Of a stretch of 64,000 bases of DNA, positions 47,527-58,910 are shown in pieces. The DNA comes from Gonapodya prolifera JEL478 (lineage: Eukaryota; Monoblepharomycota; Monoblepharidomycetes; Monoblepharidales; Gonapodyaceae): contig KQ965776.1 in assembly GCA_001574975.1 (NCBI GenBank), positions 124,001-188,000 of the forward strand. The letters run 5' to 3'. Numbering within the stretch: position 1 is the stretch's first letter; every line of letters begins with the position of its first letter. A program made the translations under genes and the position numbers. A model generated the notes under the pieces. That model was given only the letters and a program-made list of their open reading frames with translations, searched no databases and was not told the DNA's origin.

Positions 47527-50500
47527 TCATTTAATCATCCATCCCATCGATTCCGAGACCACCCTAATCCCACAACCCTTGACCTCCATTCCCCTGGGCC
47601 CAGTATTCCAGCGCCCCCCCCCGGCACTTTCAGCAGTCGCATTCTGTTCCTGACCTTGGGCGTACGTCTGCGCCGCCACTTGTTGCCCCAACATCCCCAC
47701 AAAATAGCTCAAAGCGGCGGAAAACATATTGAGTGTCCACCCGCCATCGAACGTGCCACTGGACGCATCAAAATGGAAGCGCCGGGTCACGTAGTCCTCA
47801 AAGGTGGCGGCAAGCTCTGCGTCCTGTAACGGGTCCACCTGGGTTCGCAGACCAGCTACAAACGTGGCCAGCAGCTCATTCTGCCGTTCTGGAGCTAAAC
47901 GCGTTGGAGAATTGCGCACACACTCGCAAAAGTCAGAAAGCTTGGACATGAGCTCCAGGATTGATACGGTGCGGATTCGCCACGATTTGAGAACCTCCAC
48001 GGCCTCCAAAGTTTTCTCGACCGTAAAAGCTTCAATGGAGACTCCACGCTTTTCCAGACGCTGGAGTTTGTCTTTAAGATCACGCATCTCAACAGCAAAA
48101 GGGCGACGGAAGATTTCTTGGACTTCGACTGCAGTCGGGATGACAGAAGCGGCCTTCAAAACAATTAAATTGAACGGGAATCGGTCAGTGCATTGAATCG
48201 TAAGTGGTACCTAAGAACACATACTCGGCGCAGTGATTTCGCAAATCGATTTTCGCTGCTCGAACTGGACCCCATCAGTCGACAGAAGTTTGTCCACTTT
48301 ACATGGTCCCCGAAGACGATTCTGTACTTGATCCATTGCCGCTATCAAGAAGAGAAGATATTTGAAGATAACCAAGAAGACAAAATGAAAAGAGAGGGAA
48401 ATGAGTTCCTGGAGCGTGCCATTCACAAATAATGCAGAGATGTACTCACGCGGAGATACTCCACCAGCAATAACCCATCCGCCACGGAGTTCACCTGATC
48501 GACTTTCGGTACCGACATCTCCAGCATGAGTGGTGTAGCAGCGAGCCCGCTCGCCGCGTCCTGAACACCCTGCCCCGGGTCGACAGAGACAAAACCAAAC
48601 ACATCCTGGGACAGCTCGGTGACGTCCACCGAGCGTGGGGGATCGCTGGATTCAGAGATGTCGAAGTAAAGCGAGCTCACCTGCGAGAAATAACATTCGC
48701 GTTGGCGAAAGAGAACGCCTCGGGTCAACCTGTGGACTCACATTTGCGATTTCCCAGTTGATGCAAGCTCGGAAACTTCCATCAAGCCCATTGCGCGACA
48801 AAACCGCATAGTGATACGCCAGCTGGCCTTGAACCTTTAGTCAAAATTGTTAAACAATTACATACACCTGTGCAACTTCAGCGACCAGGCACCACAGCCG
48901 ACTCACCATATTGTCGATCTTTTTGGCCTCCAAGCCCGCGTTATTGGCCTTGAGCTCGGTGAGGAAAAGGTACAAGCTCATGAGCGTCCGTCGCAGTAGT
49001 GTGTACGGAACTGGGAGAAGCTGGGCCACCAAACTGCAGACACGGTTCGAAAGGGTAGCAGCTGACTCGGTGGAGGTGAGAAGGCCACTCCGATTCACAA
49101 CGTCCTAAAGAATGAACAAGCAAAAAAAAAAAAAAAAAAAAAATGAACATCACTCGTCAAATCCTCGCCCCCCGCGATGAGCACTTACGATGTACCACCC
49201 TGCCCCCAGCCCTAATTCTCTCTCCGCGGTTCCCAGTCCCTCCTGGACCGCCCTCCTCCAATCGTTCTCTCTGTGCGCCGCCTTACCGCTCCTCCGTTCC
49301 CTGTCGTCCTTGGCATCTTTCTCCTCCTTCGCTGCCCCCTTCCTGACAAGCGCCACCAAACCCCACAGAGACTCTTGTACTTCGCGGGGAACTACTGTGC
49401 GCAAATCGATGGGCTGGAGCTGAACCATCTGTGCTTGTTGCATCTGCACCTGGTCCGCCGTGCCTGAGACTGAACCAGATCCCGAACTGGCACCGTTCTG
49501 CTTTACTTCTCCACGGAGTCCCTGGGGCGGCGCCGATCCACCCTCACTCTCACTTTTGATCACCATGGGCGAGTCCTCGTCCTGCGAGTCCGATCCGGCA
49601 CGGTACGCCTGGTCGTGCGTGTGACTCGGTGTCCCTCTCGTAGACGACGCCCCGAAAGGTGTTGCACTGGATCCCGCACCGGACGCGGACGGAGGCACAG
49701 ATGCCATAGCCGTGACGGATCCGGAGGTGGTGGACGCGACGGCATCCTGCACACGTGCTTGAGACTCGAGCGAGCCGATCATGGAGTCCCACCAGGCGAG
49801 GAACGCATCTGTGGCAAGGTCACCGTGGAAACCAACCTGTGGTGGGGGTGGGAAACAAGCATCAGTACTGCGGAGGCAGGTGCCACGAAGACAAGGGGGT
49901 TCTTTGTCCTTCTCACACATCGTCCCCCGTAAGTCTCTATCACCCACCTGACTCAACACCGGCTCCAACATGCCCTCATCCCCCCAAATTTTGAGTCTTG
50001 CCGCCAACCTCTCCAACCCCTTCGTGACATGTTGGTTCTGCCGCGCGGGAAGGACCAACAGAAGTGCTCCCCCAGGGGCGCTCATGACGGAGCGGCACTC
50101 GTCCAGAAACAGACGAAGGTACCGCAACGACTCGGATGACAGCGTTGTCACGAGCCCGGGCGCTGGCCCACCAAAAGATCCAAGGGAGAGTGGGGATAAG
50201 GGACCCGCTGTGGGAGTGTCAAGAACTTCGCGGTACACTTCACCCGGGCTAATAGTTCCCGGTGGGGGCGGAGCGGGGTGTGTCTGCGGTGACGCCCCTC
50301 CCACCCACCGCCCACCGCCAGGGGCCTGGCGGGATGTCATCTGGGCTTGGGACCCAGGACTCCCCATGTCGCGGGGGACGGACCCACCCCGCGTGGCTGA
50401 GGTCGGGTACGGGTGAAAACCTTGGGCGGATTGCTGGTGTGCGGCCCGGATCGACACGACGGGTCCTCCTGATGAGAGTTGGCGACCGGGGCGGGGCCTT

Positions 50501-52878
50501 TGTGTTAGCCCCGTGGAGGAGTTTTGGTGGTGTTGCGGTTGCTGTTGCTGTCCTTGGTCATGCATCTGCCCACCATCCTGCCCCATCCCCTCGCCCATAG
50601 CACTCCAAACACCCTGAACCTCCAACGCTCTTCGTGCTACCTCCACTCTCTCGGCGATCTGTTCCGGTGTCGCTCCCCCATAGTACCCCGCGTACGCCAA
50701 CAATTGGTCCAAATACTCGCCGTCCTCCCGTGCCGCCTGGGCACCAGCGGCAAGCATCTGCAGCTCCCTCACGAGCGGGGCAAGATTGGCGTGGGTCGCC
50801 GCGTGCGGGAGCGCGCTGGCGAGGCGGGAAAACAGGTGGGCCGCGAGGGGGGTGGGTGGCGGCGCGAACGATTGCCCCGGAGTGGAGCCCCCGGGGGAAG
50901 GAAGCCCCACGTTCACGGAAGGCGAGGAAACCGCGCTGGTGTAAGCTTTGGAGCCCACGCTGGATGGTGTGGGCGCCGACGAGGGGAAGGGGATAGTGGG
51001 TTGAGGTCCCCCACTGTGGTGTGGGGGGTGTGCTGCGTGGGTCCAACTCGGTTGAGGCGCGGATCGGGCGGGGGGCCCGGAGGCGGGGTTCGAGGTAACG
51101 GGGGAGTAAATTTGATCGGATGTATCGGCCATCCCGCCCTGCCCGTTGGACTGGCCCGGTTGGAATCCTCCAAACCCGCCGACACCAAAAGATCCGGGCG
51201 AGTCCACGTGCTGCTGCATGTGAACTAGTAAGTTCATCTGCATCTGCTGCTGTTGCTGGGCTTGCGCAGCCTGAGCATGTGCAGCCACGTGGGCTTGCAC
51301 TTGCGCCTGCGCCTGCGCCTGTGCTTGCGCCTGTACTTGCGCTGCGACCTGGACCTGGACCTGCCGCTGTCTCACAGCTGCAGCATGCTGTGCCGCCGCA
51401 GCGGCGGCGCTGGCCCCTTTGGCGGCCTCGTATGCGGCGGTCCAGTCATGCAGCGGCGCGTGCATGAGGGAGTCGGGTTTTGCATGGCCCGGCGATGAGC
51501 CAGATGTGGGGTCGGTCATGGACACGATGCCCCCCGTGGGCGTGGACATCCCGCCGCCGCCGGGTGTGCCCATTCCACCCATTCCACCGGGGGAGCCCAT
51601 GCCACCAATGCCGCCCATTCCACCCATTCCGCCCATCCCTCCAATTCCCATTCCCCCACCTTGCGAGCCCTGCCCTTGCCCCTGCCCCTGCCCGCCACCG
51701 GGATCGTCAAACGTGATCGTCGTCGTGGTCGTCGATCCGCCCATCCCCATCCCAGTCGAATCGTCAATCACGGTCGTGATGGTAGTCGTATGCCGCGCCG
51801 GGTGCATGTGCGGGTATTGCAGGGAGGGTTTGTGCACCTGGCTAGGGAAAGCAGGCGGTTTGTGGGAGAAGTGGAACGGGTACTCCGTGCCCGGGACCTC
51901 CCCCGGTGAGGACCCCGCTGTGGGTGAGCTCCCCGGGGGGCGCCAGGTTGAGGGCGAGGGGATTTGGATTTTGGAGGTGCCAGTGGTGGTGGGGTCGGCG
52001 GCAGAGGAGGAGGAGGGCATGATGGGAGAGGAGGAGGGGGCTGGTGGTGATGGTTGTGGTGGAGGTGCCAGGCCAGGGGGCATAGGCAGAGTGGCTGGGA
52101 CGGGAAGCGTGTATGGCGGGTTGGAGATCCCGGCGGCCGAGACTTGGTGTCTGTGCTGCTGTGTGAACTGCGCCTGGGCCGTGGCGGTGGGCTGGTACTG
52201 GTGCTGCTCTCCTCCTCCTCCCGGCATGCCTGCGATCTGGGACAAGTTGACCCCGGTGGGCAGCCCGACGTGCGACTGCATCTGCATCTGGTGCGACTGC
52301 GGCCCCGCTGCAGAGGCGGCGAGTGGCTGCGAGAAGTGCTGATGCGTGGACTGCATGCGCTGCGTGAGTTGGGTGAGTTGGGTGGAAGGCGTGCCGGCGC
52401 CGGAGGAGGAGGCGCTGGTGGAGTTGGAGTCTTGTTGGGTGGGGAGGTCGTAGAGTGGGGAGTATGGCGAGGCGGCGGGGTGGGGTTGGATTTGGAGGGA
52501 TTGGAGGGAGTGAGCGTGGGAGTGAGCAGACGCCGAGGTGGAGGAGTCGGCGAATGCGGAGGTTTGGCGGCGGTGGATCAAGGGTATGTCGGAGGAATCG
52601 GACCGCTCGGACCCGTCTGGCGGGTTTGCGTACGATTCGTCGACAAATGAGATCTCGTCATCGAGGTTTCTGGCGGCGGCTGCGCCCGAGGAGTCGGAGT
52701 CGTCCGACATGTGCGATGATGGGCGGGAGAGAGGGATATCCTGTCCCTGCCCGTTTTGAGGATGTGGAGAGAGAGAGGGCAGGGCAAAGAGTTGGTGCTG
52801 AAACAGTTTGTCGAGGGGGTCGGTGTTTGCGTATGCGTAGTTCCAAGTGTTGGTTTGGGGAGGGAAAGAGTTGTTCAT
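47527..52878 (-). CDS. large Gln/Gly/Pro-rich protein with conserved-looking C-terminal half, unknown function
   Basis: The ATG at 52878 opens MNNSFPPQTNTWNYAYANTD. The first 900 residues are low complexity: a GGMGGMGGMGGIGG run, an AQAQAQAQAQVQ run, and His/Gln-rich parts. This resembles transcription co-regulators or condensate proteins. A more ordered part begins LSSESLRYLRLFLDECRSVM and continues LERLAARLKIWGDEGMLEPV, DLATDAFLAWWDSMIGSLES and VPREVQESLWGLVALVRKGA. GWYI joins across an intron with a T22 tract to DVVNRSGLLTSTESAATLSN. Later exons give LLPVPYTLLRRTLMSLYLFL, VQGQLAYHYAVLSRNGLDGS, ACINWEIANV, IFRRPFAVEMRDLKDKLQRL and AATFEDYVTRRFHFDASSGT. The stop is at 47527. I recognise no family. 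Roughly 1,700 residues, nuclear location only a guess. Confidence 0.65.
49122..49143. repeat. A22 homopolymer (T22 on the coding strand) in an intron
   Basis: It sits upstream of the 3' splice acceptor of the exon starting DVVNRSG, so it doubles as an extreme polypyrimidine tract on the minus strand. Confidence 0.85.
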
Positions 52879-55356
52879 TTCCTAGCAAAGGCGGTGGAGT
52901 CAGCGCAGGCACAGTCGGGAATGTGCGATGACAGCCCCGTGACACGCGCATCGCATCCGCGCCCGAGCGTCGCGTGGTGCAGGCGAGTCCACGTGTGAGT
53001 CAGCGTGTTGTTGCGCGCTGCTGTCGTGTCTGTCTCCCTCGCGCCAACCCGATCCGTTCGCTTTCCTTCTCCACCCGTCCAATGCGAGTCTGCTCAGCTC
53101 CCACTACCATCTTGCCCAGCTCTTTCATTCCCCCGCCTTCCCCTTCGGCTTCCTGTTCCCCCTTGCCCCTGGCCCACACCCGGCCGGCTCACCTCGCACC
53201 CAAGCACACCGTCCAGCGTCTCGCTCCCGTTGGTAATCCCGTGCTAGTACTGCTCCTCCTTTTGTCACGGTATCTCTTCTCTTCCACTCCTTAATCCTGG
53301 CTACGGGTCCCACCTTGTTTTTGGAAGGGAAAGAGTGACCGATCCGAGTGTGCACTACCCTGAAACCACTGCGCAACGACCACGACCTGCACGTTCACAT
53401 CGCAACGTCAAACTCTTTCTCTCCAGGCAGACATTCATTGCAGGTGTCATTCTATTATAATTTATTCTATAATTTTCTTCCCGCGTCTGAGCAATTGGGC
53501 ACCCTTCGCTCGCCCGCGACAGCAAGGCCAACCGTGGTCTCGGTCGGAAAACGTATCCAAAATCTCCCACCGTCTCGGGTACACACTTATTTTTCTGCCT
53601 GCCACACCATTTTCGGAGCAGTCATCACGTCAAATGACGAGTGACCGGATCCTCGTCTGCATCCCTGGACCCCTGCGCTCCCCTTCATGAACCTCCACAT
53701 CTCTAAACTCCACCCCTCGCTCTTCTATCCCCTTTTTTACAGCTCCCCCCTTCCTCTCCCCTTCCTTCTTCCCTCGTGGAATCCCCGTCCCGTGTCTGGG
53801 TGGCAAGTGCTCGCCGGCTCTCTATCAATTGTGTTGTGCCTTTTGTCCGTAGAAAGTGGACCAGTCTCCTTTTGCCCCGTTTCTTTTGCCCCATGAGACC
53901 CGCGCCGTACGCACGTCCCTGCTCGCCCCCTCTCTCACCCCGTTTGATGGCCCCTCTGTTGCCCTCCGTCGCTCTCCTGTTCTCGCACCACCACTCTCCC
54001 ACCACCCGTCACCCATCTCCATCTCCCACCAACTTACGCCTTCCACCCACTTCCACACCCTGACAAATTAATACAAAATCCCACCCTCTTGCGCATCCGG
54101 CTGATCCAGCCTCCGTACTCCGCCATATTCCGCCACCGTACGGCCCCATCTCCCACCAGTGTCCACGTTCAGGGTGTGAGCGTAATCTCGCGTACGTTTT
54201 CTTGGCGGGGGCAGGAGCGTAGTAGGCCAAGCTGCACCCCTTGGACGTAAACGGGGCTGTGCGCGCGCCACGCTGTGGGCTCCTGACACTTTGGACTCGA
54301 ACGAAAGATCCATATTTGTCTGCCTTACACATCGCTAGGGTAAATGCAATTCGCGCCGCCGCCCCCTCCGCGGAAAAGGGCATCTCGGGTCGGCTCGGGA
54401 ATATTCGACGAAAGTCTTTGATCTTGTACTTGGGATAGGAACGAGCCAAAGGACGGGAAAGGACACTCCTGGAGTGATCTGGGGACTCGCGCTCCGTCCT
54501 GTTCCATCGGTGTGAAACCCCCCGCGGAGATTCGGAGTCGCTTCCTGTGCCATACCCTCCTCCTCCTCCACTCCTGCTATCGATATCACGCGTCTCCGGC
54601 TTCGTCCCCTCATTTGCATTCTGTTCGTACCGAGTCGCGGACCAACTCTGACATGGGCCAAGTGGGTGAGAACCCTCGAAGCGGTGTGGACGCCCCTGAC
54701 GGAGTACTAGGGCGTGGGTGGTTAGGGGGTTTGGGGACGGATGAGAGGGGTGAGGCGAGAGCCATGATGCCACGGGAGTGCGTGGGGGTGGCGGTGTTGG
54801 GGTTTGGCGAGAGTCATGTATTCAGCAGTTCACCAGTACCCCGTATTTGACCTGCCCTCACACGCAGATCCTAAGCCCCCTCGTTTGGACCACTGCTTGT
54901 AAACGATGCCGGAGGGGGGGTTGGGCATTTCAACACAGTGCGCACGCGCAGAGCACAAACGCGGACAGGCACTTCGGCGGGTGGTGTCGCCCAGCACCGA
55001 ACGAGCCTTCGCACCTGTAGCGTCACGTTTCCTGTTCAGCTTCGAAAGATAAACTTCAAAATCACAGTTCGGTATGTCAACAGATTATTGTGGAAATTGA
55101 ACATCAATCACATCTATGTGGGCAATATAAATCCACTGCGATGACAAAAAGATATTGTCTTCCGTCGCGTCTAAACCAAGAGACAGAACCCTCCAAAAAT
55201 AGTTGAGCTTCAATCCACCGCCGAGTAATCTTTCTCTCATTCCTGTCCTTCCAAAAAATGTTCACCGAAAGTATCACAGAGATCGCAAACGTTCGTACCA
55301 GGGAATCTCACATATCCCGTTTGGAACTCGCACACAAACCAACCACAACCGCGGCA
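52879..55356. other. gene-poor 2.5-kb region
   Basis: Upstream of the Gln-rich gene the plus strand is C/T-rich (53000-54060). Long minus-strand frames (54009-54773) begin without ATG and show no motif. I see no gene, RNA or mobile element here. It may be the 5' leader plus intergenic DNA. Confidence 0.35.
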
Positions 55357-56346
55357 TTAAATGATGCTACTATCGCCATTGAGCGCACAGTCGCGGCAGA
55401 CGAACGCCGGACATGATGGCTCCGAGCACAACTGTTTCGAGGTTGAGTCACCGCAATGTGTTTTGCATACTCGAAAAAACTTCCTACAGCCAGAACACAT
55501 AAGCTTTGTGACATGAGCAGTTGTCGTCCCTTCGCAATCAGGCGTGTCCCCAGCAAAATCGCAAATGTTGCATATCCAAGATTCCAGGCAGGACCAGCAC
55601 CGTCGATTGAGAGTGTAATGGCGACGGCATGGCTCAGGTCTCTTCTCAAATCCCGTTGCGGACTGTCTGCTGCAACAAAATTGCAATCGCAGCTCTTGCA
55701 CGTGGCTGGTCTAATAGTAGCGTTTGGGTACATCCATTGAAGCCGGAGCAAGATTCTGGCCACGCCATCAAATGACACTTGTCCTTCAATGTCAGTGCAG
55801 TTCGACAAATCGAAACTCCGCAGTGAGGAATCTAAATTCCAATGTCGAAAGCTGTTGTAAAGCGTCAATTCAAGATTTTCAAGATCGACCTCTCTGCACT
55901 CCCGGAATGAAAGTCTCTCAACATTTGGCAGCTGCAGAGCTTCCAGCACCATATAGCTGGTACTCCACGTCCCATCGAACGTCATTCCCTTCGCCACCAT
56001 CTCCGCCGTCTCCACACCACAATTCAGCGAAGGGCGATCCACCTCGCATTTTGAGCCAAGCACTCAATAAACTGCGCATCTGTTAAACTGGGGCACAGGT
56101 CTGAAAGGTCCAAGCGCTCCCAGCCAGCAGGTATTGTGACGATTCGGGGCAGGAGCGTGATGTGGAGGAAAACCGGAGGAGGGCGCGGACAGGGAGAAGG
56201 AGGATAATTTTTTCGAGTGTTTCAAGGGGAATGTCGGCGATCGAGGTGCTTCCAATTGCGCAATTTGGTGGAAGAATCGGGAACGAGTGTTTCGAATTGA
56301 TGTCAACCGTCACCAGTCGCGAATGAAAATGGAATGTCACTGCCAT
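55357..56346 (-). pseudogene. F-box / LRR / Cys-cluster protein gene, apparently frameshifted three times
   Basis: Would encode a substrate receptor of an SCF-type ubiquitin ligase. From ATG 56346 (MAVTFHFHSRLVTVDINSKH), the F-box is IADIPLETLEKIILLLPVRA with LLRFSSTSRSC. In a second frame, IVTIPAGWERLDLSDLCPSL with TDAQFIECLAQNARW starts LRR-like repeats. In a third frame, SLNCGVETAEM, LEALQLPNVERLSFRECREV and LRSFDLSNCTDIEGQVSFDG continue them. The C-terminal Cys cluster begins CKSCDC. After another frame change near the A4 run at 55677-55680 it continues CRRHYTLNRRCWSCL, CNICDFAGDTPDC, MCSGCRKFFRVCKTHC and CPAFVCRDCALNGD. No GT-AG intron fits the first two changes. Decay is most likely, but indel errors in short homopolymers are possible. 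Confidence 0.6.
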
Positions 56347-56399
56347 ATACAAAAACTAACACACTAGTAGCTCAATCGGATATGCGGGACGGCGAATCT

Positions 56400-56747
56400 T
56401 CCATTCAACCAACTTGTCCGAAAACAGTGAAAACTTAGACTTGGACGAACTGCCGCTCAGCTAAACCAAGCCCACCCCCCGTTCAGCTCAAAAAACAGCG
56501 CCAAAGGTCAATGTACCGTCTATCGTCTAATGAACCGCGCGTGCTCTGCTCTGCTCATGTCTCATGCCTCACGCTCATACCAACCTCCATTCGACCAACT
56601 CGTCAGAAAATCGCAGTGAACACATATGTTGGACAAACAGCCAGCCTAAACACTACCCCACAGCTAGGAAAACACCTAAACAACGTCTATAGTCTATATA
56701 TCGTCTATCGTCTAAAGAAGTGCGTGTCCTATGCTCCTGCCTCGTCT
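56400..56747. repeat. imperfect 186-bp direct repeat, two units
   Basis: Unit 1 (56400-56585) and unit 2 (56586-56747) start tccattcRaccaact. They share in order cagtgaa, a ttggac block, ctaaac, cgtctatcgtctaa and a TGCTCTGCTC-like end. It lies upstream of the F-box gene. No coding potential. It could be a solo fragment of a dispersed element. Confidence 0.7.
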
Positions 56748-56762
56748 CCTCCCCCCCTTCCC

Positions 56763-56763
56763 N
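56763..56763. other. single ambiguous base (N) in a C-rich run
   Basis: One N inside cccccttccnccacccc. Confidence 0.95.
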
Positions 56764-56792
56764 CCACCCCACCACCCCACCATCACCGTCCA

Positions 56793-57500
56793 TCATCGCA
56801 CCTCAACCCCACTTTCCACTTTCGCCACCTTCTCGTCCAACTGGCGCAGCTCGGCGGCTGTGAGCGGAACGCCCGAGTTTGCAGAGCGCGCGAGTTCTTC
56901 CCTCTCGCGCTCTTGACGCTCGCGGAGGAGTTGGGCGCGGGTGCGGTGGTCGCGGAGGGACTGCGAGGCGGTTGGGGTGAGGAGCGCGGGTGTGCGAGGG
57001 GGGAGTGTGGGTGGGGATGGGAAGAAGGCAGATGAGGGGATGCGTGGGGTTGGGAGAGGACCGGTGGGACGAGAGAGGCGAGAGAATGAAAAGGCGCGAA
57101 GGTTGTTCCGGAAGGAAAAGGAGCGGGGGAAGAGCACGCGCGGGAGACGGAGCGAGGGCGAGACGGAATGTTAAATCGGCAGAGGAAAGAAGACAATCGC
57201 ATCAACGAGAAGGATCTTTCATCAACGTCTCCAGCCGCGAATCTCTCCCACCCCATTCCAGTGTCTCGAACTGGCAGAGGAGCGAAGACAATCCTTACTC
57301 ACCAATGCTCCCAACCCGACCACCACCAGCAACAATGCCCCCAGCACCGGCTCCCCCGCCCCTACGACCAGCGCCGCCCCCGCCGCCGCGTCCGCCACGC
57401 CCCGTTGAGCACGCAGGGTGCGCGCGGGCAATGGAGCGGGCACTGCGGTGCGTCGGAGTGCAAGGGCGGAAACCGAAGCCGAAGCCAATCGGGGAATCAT
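56793..57500 (-). CDS. small putative mitochondrial membrane protein
   Basis: ATG 57500 starts MIPRLASASVSALALRRTAV and continues ARTLRAQRGVADAAAG, a strong presequence (Arg/Ala/Ser-rich, no acids). A hydrophobic helix AALVVGAGEPVLGALLLVVV ends at a gtgagt donor near 57303. The only acceptor that keeps frame is cctcgcag, giving SLRDHRTRAQLLRERQERER with EELARSANSGVPLTAAELRQ and LDEKVAKVESGVEVR, a charged coiled coil. The intron would then be about 330 bases, long for this genome, so one exon may be missed. About 125 residues. Topology suggests one membrane pass with a soluble coiled tail. The family is unknown. Confidence 0.5.
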
Positions 57501-57961
57501 TTGTGATGAACTGTGCGATAGAGAGTGGCGGTGGGGAAGAGCGACGAATCGAGTGCTGCGATCGCGAATGAGAATGATTTGCTGTTGAGTTGGTGGGGAG
57601 AAGAAGAAGACGAGCGAAAGCACGGCAGTCCGGTTGATTTCTGATGACGGCGGCTGATTTGGCAAAACACGTGGTTGTGGGCCACCCGCCCGACAGGATG
57701 ATACCGTTCACCCCGCCCGTGCCACCGAAGAATCCTGTGCCGGAACGGCGAGATTATTGCGAGTGGCGCAGTGTTTTTTACATGAAGTTCAGTTGGTAAT
57801 TTTCGGTGAATATTTCACCGTCTGTCCGATCGGCATCAGCAGCCTTCAAGACGCGAGAAATCTTCTGAGAGCTTTATCTCGGCGACTTTAAATTAAGACT
57901 GCGGTGTGGAGATCAAAGCGAAAGAAATGGTATCATTATTGGAAACGGTCTGAATATTGTG
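57501..57961. other. gap between small mitochondrial gene and GPx
   Basis: Holds the divergent leader of the small mitochondrial gene and the 3' end of GPx. No motif identified. Confidence 0.35.
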
Positions 57962-58910
57962 TTTACAAAAGAGACGCAATGATGGAATCGAGCTCAGCGG
58001 GTGTTTTGCGGCTGTTGTAGCGGTCGACGACTTTGCCGTCCTTTCCGACCAGGAATTTCTGTGGGAATGCGGGGAGAGAGGGGGGGATAGGGGACGTATC
58101 AATTTATGTCACTTTCAGAAGCGTCCTCCACCAAAGCAAACCAGAAGAGACTTACCTCTGTAAGAATAATAGTCACAGCACATGAAAAGTACCATGTTTA
58201 AGAATGATGCGGGGTGAATGATTTGGTGTGCGGTCCGACCAATTCAGTACCCACCAAAGTTCCACTTGATGTCACCGCCACCCTTGGCCGCCTTCAAGAA
58301 CGCATACAGCGGGTCCGTGTTGGCGCCGTTCACCCTGCGAGACGAGAGGCGCCGCACAAGGTCAGAGGTCTCGTGTCGGATGGGGCAGGAGGAAGGTAGT
58401 CCAAACTCACTCAATTTTTTTCATTATGGGAAACGTCACGCTGTACTTCGTCGAGCAGAATGTGAGGATTTCTTCCTACAAGCGTCGCGAACGGGAGAGT
58501 GTCACGGCGGGGTCGCGTTTACGTGTTTGTTGAGACAGAGTCCGAACCTCTGTTCCTTGCTCCTGCTTCCCGAACTGGTTGCACGGGAATCTAAAAGTAT
58601 CCATATCGTGTCATTCAACTTCCTCTATCCCCTCACCCTTCCAAACCACCCCCACTCACCCAACGATCTCCAACCCCCGCGCCTGGTACTTGTCATACAA
58701 CGCCTGCAACCCGGTATACTGGGGCGTGAACCCGCACGCGCTGGCCACGTTCACGACAAGGACGACTTTTCCGGCGAGGTTCTTGAGCGGGAAGGGCTGG
58801 CGTTTGGCGTCGGTTGGGGTGAAGTCGTACAGAGACATGGAGGAGGCGGTTGTGAGGTTTGCAGCGACGACGGGTTTGAGATGGGTGGAGATGGAGCTGA
58901 TGCGGTTCAT
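57962..58910 (-). CDS. glutathione peroxidase (Cys type, thioredoxin-dependent class)
   Basis: Reduces hydroperoxides. The ATG at 58910 gives MNRISSISTHLKPVVAANLT, a possible short mitochondrial leader. A second ATG at 58838 (MSLYDFTPTDAKRQ) would make the cytosolic form, so dual targeting is possible. The catalytic block NVASACGFTPQYTGLQALYD carries peroxidatic Cys rather than Sec. FPCNQFG follows with the family's resolving Cys region and the active Gln. Then EEILTFCSTKYSVTFPIMKK, VNGANTDPLYAFLKAAKGGG, DIKWNF (active Trp and Asn) and KFLVGKDGKVVDRYNSRKTP, ending ELDSIIASLL. The tetrad C-Q-W-N is complete. Five or six short introns. Length is normal at about 185 residues from the first Met. 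Confidence 0.92.

Noticed and set aside
51419-52342. 307-residue plus-strand open frame, Pro/Ile and Gly-rich
   Set aside because: Antisense to the low-complexity leader of the Gln-rich gene.
54009-54773. 254-residue minus-strand open frame
   Set aside because: Its first codon is GTG, no early ATG exists, and composition follows GC content; no domain is visible.
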